From Rhineura floridana (taxonomy: Eukaryota > Chordata > Lepidosauria > Squamata > Rhineuridae), in NCBI RefSeq assembly GCF_030035675.1, contig NC_084483.1, positions 145,549,425-145,613,424 of the forward strand: a DNA stretch of 64,000 nucleotides, read 5' to 3'. Within the stretch, counting starts at the first letter, position 1; the number at the start of each line of letters is the position of its first letter. A program made the position numbers and the translations under genes. This document shows, piece after piece, positions 1-12,985 of this stretch. The notes under the pieces are model-generated. The model was not told the origin of the DNA and did no database searches. It was given only the letters and a program-made list of their open reading frames with translations.

Positions 1-1422
1 GACCATACTGCTTTGGATGGGCAAGGCAGGGACTCAAAAGGTGATGGCAATCATCCATGTGGTAAGTAATTTGATTTGGAGATGACTTGCCATGGTAGGC
101 CACTTTAGTGGCTTTCCCATAGCACACAGTAATGTATGCTCTGGCTCAGAGGCAGTGAAGAACAGAGCTAGTTCACATGGTCCAAAGCACCTCCATGCAA
201 TTTACTCTAGTGATTCCTAGAACAAATTTGTGGTGCATTTGATATGTAGGCTGAGACATTGTAAGAGAAAAGCTGTTCCAGATGACCTGTTCATTCAGCA
301 TTCATCCTGATTTGCTTGCATGAAGCTCCTGCCCAGTCTTGATTAACCATTCATTCCGATTTGTTTATGGGGTGGCTATATGACAATGAACACCCATCTG
401 CATTCATCTTGATTTTCTTGTAGGGTTTTTACACATCTTTCCGTAAGACATTCATTCCTGCCACACTTTTCAATGCACGTTCCCATCCCTTTACAAAATT
501 GCAAAACCTCTTCTCCTCCCCCCCCCCCCAAATGTGGATTTATTGTGCTAGGGCGACAGAGCACTTTGATCCACTTTAAATGTACAAACCAGTTCCATTA
601 TGCACTTGAAGCCCTCCTACATAATAGTAATAATCTAGAGCCACCCATAGTTGCAGCCTTCTTGCAGCAATGGTCCACAAATTGTAGAACCACTGGGAAG
701 CTGCAGCTGTAACCAGGGACATTTTGAACCACATGTTCTAACCCTCATCTGATCAGAGGGCCACAAGAGCCACATGAGAAGAATCAGCTTGCTGGGTGGG
801 GCAGAGCTGCTACGCTAGCTTCATGGCAGATGGGTTGCTATTGCTTTCTGGGAGGGATAGGAGAAAGGGTGAGGGCAGTGGGGAGGTCGATGCAGTGCAA
901 ATCCCATCTGGTCTGTCCCACCTGATGAACCGCTTCTGGCCCACATCATGTAAAGACTGAACTGTCTCACCCAGCCATTGTTCTGAAGAAAAGATAAGGA
1001 GGTAATATAACTATAAACAATATTCTATTATTTGTATTGGTTAGAGAATATTAATGGAAAACTCAAGCATTTCGATTGTTACCTTTAAAAAAAAATCACG
1101 GAAATTCAACATTTCATAAAATTACTATATAGCTAAGCAAGCTATTACATGCTTTACATGTAATATTAGTCTTCATTTTAAGTTAATTATAAATTGTCAG
1201 AACAGAATGATGTAAAATCATCTGAAAATAGAGCACTGTGTTAAAATGCAACACATTTTATTTAAGTGTTTGATAGCATTCTTGCTGCTGGATTTCTTCT
1301 TTCTGCCACTACTTTTCTACTTAGATCAGGATGAGGTAATTGTTTTGGTCCCACAAAGTCTCCTCAGTTACATTTTTCTGTGTGTATTTGGGAGTTCCAT
1401 GGCAACTAAATTCATTTGCTGT
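1..1422. other. no recognised feature
   Basis: I see no gene, RNA or clear repeat family here. There is a short poly-C run near 520-530. The small open frames look like chance. Confidence 0.5.
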
Positions 1423-1456
1423 AGCAGCAGCAGCAGCAGAGCAGCAGCAGCAGCAG
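1423..1456. repeat. imperfect CAG/AGC trinucleotide repeat
   Basis: About eleven AGC triplets with one interruption. A short open frame passes through it, but nothing else supports coding, so this is a simple repeat. Confidence 0.85.
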
Positions 1457-1619
1457 TGTTATTGGTTGCACTAGTGGTGCTGTGAAAGTAAGACAAAGGT
1501 TCCTGTGATATCCTACTACTGTGACCCCAGGGCTGCTCTCTCACATGGAGTTTTCTACTTAGGTATGGGTATGCAACTATAGCATGCATGTTCCTTGCAT
1601 TAGCTATGAATATTAGCAT

Positions 1620-1735
1620 CAGAGCTTGGAAAAGTTACTTTTTTGAACTACAACTTCCATCAGCCCCAGCCAGCATGGCCACTGGATTGGGCTGATGGGA
1701 GTTGTAGTTCAAAAAAGTAACTTTTCCAAGCTGTG
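1620..1735. mobile_element. 116-bp palindromic hAT-like MITE, copy 1
   Basis: The two arms are near-perfect inverted repeats (1623-1652 against 1703-1732) around a short loop. The ends read CAGAGCTTGG and CCAAGCTGTG. An exact 8-bp direct repeat ATTAGCAT flanks it at 1612-1619 and 1736-1743, which is the duplication length made by hAT transposases. It is far too short to code for anything, so it is non-autonomous. A second copy of identical length lies at 48921-49036 with its loop in the opposite orientation. Confidence 0.9.
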
Positions 1736-1743
1736 ATTAGCAT

Positions 1744-2156
1744 ATACACATTTAAAATCACTGCAAAAAGTGATGACAGAAGAATCAGATCTCTGCTTTT
1801 GTATATTTTCAGTAGGGTGGTGGTAGGGATTCAGGGGAATATAGTTCTAGTACTTTTTTCAGAGCAAGAGTGATGACATAATTGGCCTGAACATCAGAGT
1901 AAATGTGGTGAAAGAAATTTGTTTGTGGCAGAGTAACATTCAGGAAGTCAGCAAATGAGGAAAATAAGCAGAGACTGGATATTTATTTTCTTTCATTTGA
2001 CAGGTTTCTTAGTTCATGCTAGCAGTTCAAATGGCAACACTTCTTAACAAAAGTGTTCACATTTCTATTTAAAGATTTCATTATATATAATGGATTTTTG
2101 GATTCTCTTAGGAGTGTGGTTATGGACTCAAAACAACAAATGAATTGGAAGATGAT
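1744..2156. other. no recognised feature
   Basis: AT-rich unique-looking sequence. I see no gene or assignable repeat. Confidence 0.5.
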
Positions 2157-2349
2157 GGGTTGTATTCAATTAACTTTTATTATTTATTTATTTTATTTAT
2201 TAAATTTATATCCTGCCCTTCCTCCCAGAAGGATCCCAGTGCCTTTTATTCAGAGCAGACCCATTGAAATTACTGACCATGACTAAATTAGGTACATTAA
2301 TTTCAGTGGATCTACACTGCTCTGGGTAAAAGTTAGTTGACTACAATCC
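2157..2349. mobile_element. palindromic MITE-like element carrying a LINE 3' tail
   Basis: The left end (2157-2179) and right end (2327-2349) are imperfect 23-bp inverted repeats. The interior 2180-2243 is the reverse complement of a LINE/SINE 3' end: an (AAAT)n tail followed by a motif like CCTTCCTCCCAGAAGG, also seen at 40521 and 63150. The simplest reading is a small inverted-repeat element with a later insertion close to its left arm. Confidence 0.6.
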
Positions 2350-2550
2350 AAAATATGTAAAAGACATCAAATATTGTATGTCTAAATGTGTCATATTTTA
2401 TAACTACAAAAAAAGCCACACTAATATCTAACAAATAGCACTACAGTAGGGCCCCTCTCATACGGCAGGTTCCGTTCTGGACTGCCGCCGTAAAGCAAAA
2501 TCCGCCATAAAGTGGAATGCATTGACTAACACTGTCTAAAATGGCGCCTG
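2350..2550. other. no gene; possible interspersed repeat
   Basis: The stretch 2440-2545 (GGGCCC...CCGCCGTAAAG...) has the look of an interspersed repeat, but no second copy is visible in the window. Confidence 0.35.
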
Positions 2551-4016
2551 TCATATCCAGGTTGGGACTCAGGAACCAGACCAGTTGGTGAAAGCAATTC
2601 AGTTTTTATTAAAGTAATATCTAGACAAATACTACGCCTTCTCATGAAGTTTCACTATGAAACATAACCTGCAACTTGAAAGAGAGTTGACAGAACAAGG
2701 AATCACCAGGCCCCCTGTCCCTTAAGAAGGGGGCAGTCGAGCGCGAATTCTCTCACTCCGCCTCAAAGTGCTCAAATCCACACCCCTACTTTCCTCCCTC
2801 TTTTGCCGCCTCTTTAACTGCTGTCTTGTCTGTGGTGAAGTGGGTGCCACAGCCCCCTCCCCTTCTGAGGACTCTGACTCAGGTATGGGGGAAAGCGGGA
2901 GGGCAATGCTTAAAGCATCTGGCTGCTTCTCCTTGTTTTTCCCTGGATCAGGAGGGGGTTGGATTCCCCCTTGCCCTCCCTCCTTCTCCAACTGCTCTGA
3001 GCTCGAAGGGGGAGGTGGCGTGGGAAGCTCCCGGGAAGGATCTGTGTCTGTTGGACTTTCAAGGTCTTCGCTGCCAGACAGTTCTATCTCTGGGCTTCCC
3101 TCCCCCTCCTCTGTTTCTCCTTCCCACAGCTCTGGCCAAATGACCCCCTCCCCCTCCTCATCTTCTGAAACATCAGGGCCCCAATCCTGCATCCTGACAC
3201 CATCCCCTCTCCCATGCTGTGCTCCCCCCCAACTTGTCGGCTTGGGACGATGAGGGAACCGTTGATGAAAGTTTTTTTACTAAGTCCGGAGCATGGACAT
3301 CGCTTTCATTTTCCCATGACCTGTCGGCTGGCCCATAACCCTTCCAGTGAATCAAATACTGTAGTTTATTACGCCTTCTCCTGGAGTCCAGGATTTCTGC
3401 CACTTCGAACTCAGTTTGTTCATTCACTGTTAATGGCGCCCCTGGAGGTTCCACCGGTCTTAAATCACTGGGAGGGGCTGCTTTCGTTAACAAGGAGCGA
3501 TGAAACACAGGGTGTATTTTAAAAGTATCTGGCAACTTCAGACAGTAAGCCACTGGATTGATTTGCGCCTCTATTTCAAAAGGCCCCACTCTCTTATCCT
3601 GCAGCTTCCTGCATTTGCCCGGCATCTGGAGGAAGCGGGTAGACAACCATACGTGGTCTCCTATTTGAAGGGGTGGCCCTCAGGGGGGGCCCTCCCGTCG
3701 ATGTTGATCAGCAATTCGTTTATATTCAGTTTTTGCCTCGTCTAGTTGTTGTTTTAGTATCTGCTGCACTGCATGAAGCTCCTGCAGAAATTCCCCTGCA
3801 GCTGGTACAGGCATACTTCCTGTACTGCTAGGGAAAGCTTTGGGATGGAATCCATAGTTAGCAAAGAAAGGTGTTTGTCCAGCAAGGAGTTATTATAAGC
3901 GAATTCTGCAAAATGTAAATAGGAGACCCAATCAGTCTGTTGGTAAGACACATAACAACGTAAATACCTTTCCAGAACAGCATTAAGTCTCTCAGTCTGC
4001 CCGTCTGTATCCAACA
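2551..4016 (-). mobile_element. Ty3/Gypsy chromovirus fossil, 3' part
   Basis: Fossil LTR retrotransposon read on the minus strand. Parts in order: a C-terminal integrase core segment (about 4014-3754; DGQTERLN and AEFAYNNS are typical of Ty3/Gypsy integrases), then the integrase C-terminal region with a chromodomain (about 3646-3173; YLIHWKGYGP and RSWE), then an acidic proline-rich tail ending in a basic patch (about 3192-2722). A purine-rich stretch and a probable short LTR with a poly(A) signal follow at about 2711-2551. Gag, protease, reverse transcriptase and the other LTR are absent, so only the 3' part survives. It is broken, with at least a few breaks, and looks moderately old. Confidence 0.85.
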
Positions 4017-6008
4017 GTTTCTCAGTGGAGAGATTTACCTTAAGCTATGGCTCTTTTTTTCTTAAGGATTTGTCTTTGTTTTTGTTTTTGCAAATGACAG
4101 CAGCCACAACTGTGCTGGCAGCCTAGCTATCATTTTCCATCCTTCACAATGTCCTGGTCCTAGCATTGTGCAGGGCACTGTAGGCGGGGATATGGCAGCC
4201 ACCACAAAAGAATAATGGAGAATATTCTGAAAACATTCTGCAAAGTCACCTTGTTTGGGTTGAGAAAAAATAAAACTCTCAAATATTTTTAGAAAATGTC
4301 TTCTGAGATATTTCAGCTCAGCCCTACAAAGAATGAATCAATCTGTATCTGCAGTGTGAGTGCCTCTAGCCACACGGTCATGCTTCAGTCTAAGGGGGAC
4401 TAGACCCTTCTGATGATTGTGTTTTCCCCCCATTGTGCAGCTTACCTTGTTCATTCACAAACATCCTTTAACTGAAATGTGGCTGTAGTATTTCTGTGAA
4501 TATTATTTTGGGGGAAAGTTGTTAATTACATGCCCATCAGAATAACGGGAAGGGCAATTATCCTCATTGTGCTTAGCGACATTGAAACCTCTATTATTCT
4601 GTGATTGGAGCTGCATAATTATAGATAATTGCTGTAACTGTATTGTCTGCTCAAATTTAGCCCTACAATAATTACCGTATTTTAATTAAACATGTTTAGG
4701 ATTTTAAAAGAATCCCCCCGCCCACCACTGTACTGAAGCATAAGCTCTGTTTAGATATAAAAACAGTGTCATCCACTAGGTAGTTGATTTGGTATATTCT
4801 AGATATTGATTTTGACCTAGCAGGATCTTGCTAGCACAAGATTTTAGGATGCTGTTTCCGTGTGCAAAAAATGCACACAAAAATTGCTAGCACAGAGGGA
4901 TAGTCAGACCAGGATACAAAATATCAGAAAGCAAAATTTCTTGTGAGATCTAGTCCAGTTGCTTTGACAGTATGATTCTCTCTGAAATGAAATATCAAAA
5001 TATTCCCTCATTTTTCTGTGTACAGGTTCAGATATTCCCAGCTGCGGTGGAGAAATATGTGGCATTAAATGGATGGTCCCAATACTTCCTGTTCTCTTTC
5101 TAGATCCTAGACACTTCATTTAGATGCATTACTCATGGTAAAGTGACAGAGATTGGCAGGTATGACCTGCTATTTTAAATTTACAACAGCATCCCTGATG
5201 TAGTGTTAAATGCCATCTTAAAGAGCTAGCTGCCTGGGGCGGGGGGGGGGGCAGAGCAGGTGTCCATTTACACTGGGAGCTGCCCAGAGTACCAGTTGCT
5301 GATAAGTGCTGCAAGCTTCCTGCTTCTGCCAAGTGCAAATATCATTATTGTGGGTCAGAAAGCAGAAAGAACACATTTTTAACGAAAAACGCATTCTAGC
5401 CCTTGCAAGTTACAGACACATGAAATGAAAATGCAAATTTGAAAGTGGTGGTGCAGTAGTGCCAATATCTCTTGCTGCTCTGGCACAGGAGTGTTGGGCT
5501 CGATCACATTGCCTGAACATGGGGCTGTAATGTTTCCATGCTATTCTAGTTACTCTGAGAGGGTAATGGGATAGTCTTTGGCATTCTGCCACTTCACAAG
5601 TGAGCATAGGACCACATCATTATAAACTTCCCAATTTATAATCTATATTTTATCATGAAAAGCAGGTAACGACCCAAGTGGTAAGACAGATAAAGTTACT
5701 TTAAATGCAATGCTTTCACAGTAATTTCCATTTCCAGAGAACTTCAATTTGCCAATGCAGAAAGAAGCATTATTTGAAAGCAGAATGAAGAGAGCTTAAT
5801 GCATATTTTATCCACAGGGATTTTCTTCAAGGGAGGAGATGAATCTGCTAGGTGTTCCTTTAATTTTTTTTTTTAATCTATGGTACAATTTGACAGGAAA
5901 ATATATAGTCTTATGTGATTTCAGAGCAACTTTTCCTATTAACAGTTATGTTAATTTTAGGTAATTAATCATGATTGTTTTACCCCCCTCCCCTTTTTTG
6001 CTTAAATC
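4017..6008. other. no recognised feature
   Basis: About 2 kb without a gene or assignable element. There is a G-rich run near 5239-5250. Confidence 0.5.
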
Positions 6009-6390
6009 TGGACTGCCTTCAAGTCAATCCTGACTTATGGCTACCCTATGAATAGGGTGTTCATGGTAAGCAGTATTCAGAGGGGGTTTACCATTGCCTC
6101 CCTCTGAGGCTAGTCCCCCCCAGCTGGCTACAGCCTCCTCAGCGTGCCACAGCTGCACAAGCCAGCCCCTTCCTTGTCCGCAACTGCCAGCTGGGGGGCA
6201 ACTGGGTCCTTGGGACTATGCAGCTTGCTCACGGCTGCACAGGTGGCAGGTCATGTAACCCCTGAGCCACTCACTGTGGGGTGATCTTTAGCTGGCCCTT
6301 GACACCCAGGAGACACGAGCTGGGATTTGAACTCGCAGACTCTGGACTCCAGCCAGGCTCTCCTCCCCACTGTGCTATACCAGCTGTGCT
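6009..6390 (-). mobile_element. Sauria-type SINE
   Basis: On the minus strand it begins with a tRNA-like head: an A-box-like TAGCACAGTGG and a B-box-like GAGTTCAAATCCC around 6325-6375. A GC-rich middle follows, then a tail whose end (CATAAGTCAGGATTGACTTG, near 6020-6040) matches the BovB 3' end seen at 61030-61070. A tRNA head plus a BovB-derived tail defines Sauria SINEs, which are restricted to squamates. The BovB LINE supplies the machinery that moves them. Confidence 0.85.
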
Positions 6391-9300
6391 AATACAATCT
6401 TTAATAACAAATTCCTCAAGGAGGAAGAAAAAACTTTGTGTCAGGGCTCATCACTACCCACTTACACATCCACCCACATTCTTCCTCTGCCCCTCCTCCT
6501 GGTTTTGGGCACAGGAAATCAAGTGAGTGAGGTTGAGCTGTGGTTGCTCCTCTCTGTCCTGCCCAGGAAGCAGCCAGCAGCAGAGTGATGGTGAACCTCA
6601 GTGAGACGTAGTAATGGATTAAGCAGCCTGAATCCACCCCATTTCAGTCTCACTGGTGCTGACCTGTCCCATGTAATGCAGATTGTTTTTGGGGTGAGGA
6701 ACACATGAAATCTCTGGATTGTACACATTTTATGTACATTTTACGCATTGTACACATGTTATATGCAATTTTATGTAAAGTGTGCATTTTTCAGTGTTTT
6801 TCAGTACATTCATCCGTACAAGACACATTGTGTATGTGCATTTTACAAATTTGTGTGTTGCACACAGAAACAGCATCCTAGAATCTGGTGAAGTGCATAA
6901 TCCAAGTGGGAGTTGTGTTCTGATCCATAAGTGAGTTGGTCTTCTATGAAAAAGTGGAGCAAATGAATTCCTCCCCAATTCCTAGTGGGAATCAGGAATG
7001 TCTCAGTGGTAATACCAAGTGGCCATCTGCATGGCTGTGTGTATGTGTGTTTGTGTGGGTGTGAGAGAGAGACAAAGAGGATGGCACTTCTCTTCATTGC
7101 TATCCCTATTTGACTCTGCCCGGATCCTTGCTTCACTTGTTTGCATGTTGATATTATTTGTTACCACTCTGGAGAGTAAATTTGCATTTTGCAGGGAGTG
7201 GATTAGAGAGTACCTGGCAGCTGTAAGTAGCTGCATTGCAGACATTGGAAGTATACACCCCGAGGCAGTATAATGCACTGGCCAGGGACCAGCAGGTTGG
7301 GGAGAGGATGCAAGACACAGTGGATGTGTAGGGAGGCAGAGAGAAAGACATTGATGGTTGGAGTTAGAGCAATAGAGAGAAGCTAAAGAACAGAATGTGG
7401 AGGAGAAGGAATTGCTGCTGCCCTCCACCACTTGCTTTAAATTGATGCTGGGCCTGTAGAAGGACTGGGCATAATGTGGTGGGGCCCACCCTAATATTTT
7501 AGGGAAACATACTGAGGGACCTTACTTAACCTCTAAAATGTGTCCCTTACTCTCATATTTCATCTGCTAACTTGAACTGTTTGGTCACTTGAATTAGCTT
7601 TCACATCATCTGAACTGGACACTTGCTTTCATACACTAGAATAGCTTTGGAAACTTTCTTGAGACCATTCACTATCAGCAATAGTGTCTCCACTATATAA
7701 TTAAATCAAATATAGAGTCCTGGTAGTAAGAACATCTACGGCTGTTTTGGTGACAAATTACTGTCTTGTGTGTTTATGTTATGATTTCCTAGTGACAAAT
7801 TACAGCTCAGTTAACTGAAAAGGGAGATACTGGCAGCTTGCCCTGAAGAAACCTCCCAGTAAAAGTTAAGTTTTCCAATGAGAAGAAAGCATCTGCTTAT
7901 ATTTGCCAAACATCAGTGTTGTCAATGGTGATTGGTTAGAGACAATCCTGAGTTTTGCAGTTCCCATAGGTATCTGGTTTGCTATTGTGGAAAACAGGGT
8001 GCTGAATGAGATAGACCTCTAGTCTGATTCAGCAGGTCTCTCATCTTCATTCCATGCCTCAGATTATGTTCTTCATTATCTCATAATATTTGCCTTATGA
8101 CACTCTGAATTTCTCTCTAATTTGGATTTTAATATGAGCTACAGAAGAACTCCCTTTCTGCCACACTTTCATTTGCCCAGTTACCTAGAAACTGCTATAG
8201 CAGACATGGAAGGAGTCGTCTCTGTCTTTCTCACTCTTGGGTGGGGTAGGACTATGCAAATGGTGATGTGGGGGAAAGGGGGGACAAAGTGGGAGAGAGG
8301 AAGCAAAGAGATGAGGGTCTGTAATAAACAAGACCAGAACCTCCTAGTAGCTTGGATCAGCAAACAAGTCTGGAGGCCTCTGTAGGGGTCAGTACCTCCT
8401 GATCTGACCTAGGCTATAGGTAGTCCTCCTGCACTTCCATCCTTTGTTCAGCGGCAGGTGTTGACACACAAGCTGAATCCCTGACTGACATTCTGTTCTG
8501 ATAGTTTGCCAGTTCAAAACCCAGGACTCATCTGCATGGGAGCATTTCTTCACAGGAAATAAGCTTCTTTTTGCTTTTTATTTGCATCATTCACAGTTCC
8601 TGCTCAATGTTAGCTGCCAATTGCTTTTTCCCATTCACACAAGCAGGCGTTCCTCTGGGGAGGATTAGTCTCACTTTTTCCTTGTGGCCCCACCCTCTAA
8701 TTATACATTTCCACTCCCTCTGGTTGCTAAGGTAACCAAACATGCTCAGTCTGTTCTATCAACTGCACTAGGTTCCTTTTAAAAAAGCAAAAACGGAAGA
8801 GGAAATATCTGTGTTTTTCTGGTAGGATCCAGCTGAAATATAAATCTTATGTTATGGTTTTGCATGCAAGTTAGAGGAAAAAGAAAATAAAGGCACTGTT
8901 TGCAGCAATATATAAAAGGCCAGCAGAATGGAGGAGAACAGCTGGAAGTTGCTTGTCTGCCTACAGAAGATAAAATGAACAAAGGGAGGAGGAGATAATG
9001 GGTGTGGAGAAGGGAACGACTGACACACCCGCCTAAAAGCATCAGAGCAAAGCATCCGCAAGCACTAGAGGAACAGAGTAGAGACTTTCTCCCTTTTTCA
9101 TATTATCAGTGGATTGGGTCAATATGGATTTACAGGGGGTAAACTGTGTGATAGCTTCTGTTTGCCACTAACATCATGTGAACCATGCAAATTTAAAGGA
9201 GATGTGAGTAGCACCAAACACACAGTAAACCATCGTGTAGATGAGCCCTCACTCTAGGCTCAAATGCTGACATTAGGACCAGTATGACTGCCACCATATA

Positions 9301-10264
9301 GGGTAATGCAAACAGAATGACTTCCTCTCCCTCTTCAGGCCATCACTGACTCTCCCCTGCCCTTAAGCAAGTTTGCCTTTATAGATATAGCTGTGATCAG
9401 TCTACTGTTGTGACCATGGAATGCAAGGTCACAGAGATTACACAGACATGGAGTAGAAAGATAAGACTACAAAAGGGAGAGTTTGTCCAGCTGTGAAGAG
9501 TAGACTATTTCTCAGTCCACCATGCTAAGAGATAAGTTAGTCAGCAGCTGCAGCAGATTATTCACAAAGAGAGAACCTAATGTGTGAGTGCAAAAGGCTA
9601 ACATTTCTTCCATGTTACAAAGTGCATGGTTTTCCTCCAGTAGCAGCACAGAGTTCACAACTCAGGAAAAAAGCAACCACAGGGTTACAAATACTTCTTT
9701 TCCACTCACAAATGGAGGATTGATTTCCAAAGGCAACAGGATTGCCTCTTAGGTACTTCATTTTCCCTCCAAAATTATTATGTCTAATTCGTTAATTTCG
9801 AATTTGATTTTCAGCCCAAATGGAGACTAATGTCTGCCTGTTAACCTAGCAGTAACTAATGGCACATGAAAATACATTTACTAAATCTAAGAGGTGAGTA
9901 ATCACAATCGCTTAAACAACTGCAAACACCTTCAGCCCTCAGAGAAATTTCTGCTTGTTTCATTTAAGCAGGTAATAATTTCTTCATGGCTGCAAATGAA
10001 AACTCAAAAGTGTCTGTGTCTGAAAGCCCATAATTTTCAATGCACACTGGTTTCACAGGAGTCTGAAACAGGATCAGAGAGATTAGCATAATCAAAGATG
10101 TACTTTATATCTGTGACATCTTTGCAACGTTAGGCCTTAGGGCCAGCATACACGGAGTTCCATGCAGTGAGCACCTCATCATGTGCATGTTTTTCACCAT
10201 GTATCACTAATGTACACTCCTAGTTGTGCCTGGCAAAAATATGGAAAGAAACTGTCCACTCAAT
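6391..10264. other. no recognised gene
   Basis: Nearly 4 kb with only scattered short frames. It contains weak TG/GA simple sequence (about 7030-7075) and an A/T-rich stretch with repeated GCATTTT/TACATTTT motifs (6720-6850), similar in character to 15830-15990 and 56330-56460. Confidence 0.5.
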
Positions 10265-10536
10265 GCAGGCAAGTGACAAGAAAAGCTTGAAGGAACTGGG
10301 TATGTTTATCTTGGGGGGGAAAGGGCAAAGACTTGTTCTCTGCTGTCCCAGAAGGCAGGACTACATCTAATGGGCTTAACTTATAATAGGGTAGATTTTC
10401 GATGAACATTAGACGAAAGAGGCAGCTGGACAGCCACCTGTTGTGTATGCTTTAATTTGGATTCCTGCACTGACCAGGGGGCTGACCTCGATGGTCTTAT
10501 AGGCCCCTTCCAACTCTATGATTCTATGAAATGTAT
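10265..10536 (+). mobile_element. CR1 LINE 3' end
   Basis: The sequence follows the typical amniote CR1 3' region: GGCAGCTGGACAGCCACCTG, then GATGGTCTTATAGGCCCCTT, ending in the CR1 octamer type ATTCTATG. It is heavily 5'-truncated, as expected from target-primed reverse transcription, and is older than the copies at 17.9 and 33 kb because it differs at many sites. Confidence 0.85.
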
Positions 10537-12524
10537 TTACAGTAAGGACAGAGACACACTTAATGTTCTGCTGGTTCCAGTGTGTCTCCCTCTCTCTGAA
10601 AACAGGAACACATGACGCTAGTCAAAGCCCACCCCTTTTTACTGTAAAACCTAGTGGGATCAGCTTGGGTGCATTTTTTTTTAAAAAAAATTCAGCTTCA
10701 AACAGATTTCACAACTGATCTGCAAATCAACCTGTTGCCCCTCTAGGTGTGGCCAATGGAAATGCTTTGCTGTAGGCGACTAGTGTGCTCACAGCCTAAG
10801 AGCAGTTGGGCAGTGGGACCAAATACCTAGAGCGTTGGTAGGATCTTCCCCACTGGAGGTTTTCAAGCAGATACCTATCTGTTGGGGGGTGCTGTAGGTC
10901 TGGATTTCCTGCTTCAAACAGGCTGGATTAGATGGCTACGAAGTTTTCCATGTGGTTAACACTGTAGTTGTATATGTCAGGGCTGCTGCTGTAACAGGCA
11001 TTGTTTCTGGCAGACTCCACATGCTAGTCCTTACGTGCCTGCCGCCCTTCCCCATTATAGAATCAGAAAAGAATTGCCCCTGAGAATGTGCAGTGTGCAT
11101 CTCCCTCATAACTGAGTAACCACATATTTAGGATCAAGGGATATGACTCCTAGTGAGGTTTCCAGATCTATTTGAGCCCTAGTTGCCTTCTCCTTCTCTC
11201 TTTTCAATTAAGCCCTACATGCTAGATTGTTCTACCCGATAACTGGAATTTCTGGAATTAGACCCGCTGCCACTACTTATGAGAATCCGCTTCTGTGCTT
11301 TAATTTTTCATTTCCTTATTTGCAGCACTGTGATCATGTTTGTACTGTACAGCAGTAGACACCACAAAACAAGGGCATGAATTCAGGCCTTGTGAAAAGG
11401 TCATTCTTTATGGTACCTGCAAAGTACATTTCTACTTCTCTGAGTGACAGTTTTGTTTTCTTCTTTCTTTTTTTCTCTTCTTCAGAAAATAAGACTTGAA
11501 GTTCAAATCTGTGAAAGGTCTGTGAAAAAAAGTCTATGAAATGTCTGTGCTTTTCATTTCCCCCATAAAGTCTGCTTCTTTACAAGGGAACTTAAAAGCA
11601 CATTATTTCACATTTCTAATTGTTAGGGTTGCGCATGAATAAATTAATTCCTTAAAGCTGACATTCAGCATCATGTTTCATGGTGGAACAGACTGCCTCA
11701 AAAGGAAGCAAATGTTTCATCATTAGAAGCTTCTAAACAGAGGCTGGGTCGGCCGAAGGTCACCTATCAGAGATGCAGTGGGTGGAGCATGGAGTGGAAG
11801 GAAGGAAGGAAAGGAGCAGTGAAGGGATTATGATATCTTATATAATATCACCAGTGTGCATGCTGATGTACAAGAAGGCACATTTGTACCTGGACTTTCC
11901 ATTTCCATTTCTCTACATCCCTGTAGCCAGCCTTCCTTGTTAGGTGGGTCAGCCACATTTCTAGATGGGGCATTTGGGAGGGAAAGGTGCATAGCACTAG
12001 CCAGTTCCCCCTCACACACACCCTGGTGGAGAAGATGTGAGGGCCAGGCCAGGGGAAGGGAAAGGCAGTGACCTTCCCCGTCACTCCTCCTCCATCCAGA
12101 AAGTATGTTAATGTACATGAATAAAGTTTAATCTGTTGAACTGTCTTACCCTTTTTTGAGAGATCCCCAGGAATCAAAAGCTTGTCTTTGCCTATAGCTA
12201 CAGTCCCTTTTCACCCGTGGTCTGTCCCTTTGTTTTGATTCTTCATGAACTGAACTACTTAAGTAAAGATAGTGAGCTCCTGAGCTTCGCTTTGATGCTG
12301 CTTTAGGTATCTCTGTTTTAGATTCCACCTGAAAAACAAACTTGTCCATACTACAAGTTTAGGCAAGGGCAGAAAGAAAAGAAATACTATAGGGTGTGTT
12401 TGTTAACTCCTCCTTGAGAGTCGCTCCTTCTAGTCTTGTTCCAGACCTTTAGATTTTCCTTCTTGTTGGACAATCAAGGGAAAACTTTTTAACTGGCTGC
12501 TATATAAAGGACAAACTAAGAATT
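10537..12524. other. no recognised feature
   Basis: About 2 kb with no gene or assignable repeat. Confidence 0.45.
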
Positions 12525-12985
12525 GAAAACCAATTGGTTGCCAGTTTGTTTCTAGGCCCAGTTCAAGGTGATCACATCATTGTTTAAAGCCCTAAAGACT
12601 TAGGTCCTAAATATCTGAAAGACTGTCTCCTTCCCACAGACCCTCTTTGGTGCTGAGATCAGCAGAGGGAGCCCTTTTGGTAGTTTAACCATCCTCAGAA
12701 GCTTGGGGGGTGGCCCAGGAGAGGGCATTCTCTGTGACAGCCCCTAAGCTGTGGAACTCCCTCTCCACCAAGGTGCATCTGGCAACTTCATTATACAATT
12801 TTCAGTGAACGCTGAAGATGAACCTCTTTACCCTGGCCAACACCTGAGATGCATATTTTTTGGACCCACCCTATTTTCTATGATGCTGTTTAGGTTGTTT
12901 TTAACTGATTTAATTATGTGTTTTTAAATTGTTGTAACTTGCCCTGGGACCTCTGGATGGTGAGTAATAATAATAATAATAGTGG
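12525..12985 (+). mobile_element. L2-type LINE 3' end
   Basis: It matches, at reduced identity, the 3' end of the L2 copy at 27790-28200 and 29146-29232: shared blocks include the stretch with GCTGAGATCAGCAGAGGGAG and the 3' non-coding block CCTGGGACCTCTGGATGG. It ends in a short (AAT)n tail at about 12967-12982. Only the last part of ORF2 and the 3' UTR remain, and the coding part is frame-broken. Confidence 0.85.

Noticed and set aside
1246-1485. 79-codon frame with Ser/Ala runs
   Set aside because: The runs come from the CAG repeat, and there is no supporting domain or context.
2768-3253. 161-codon plus-strand frame
   Set aside because: Antisense to the acidic tail of the chromovirus; composition explained by that.
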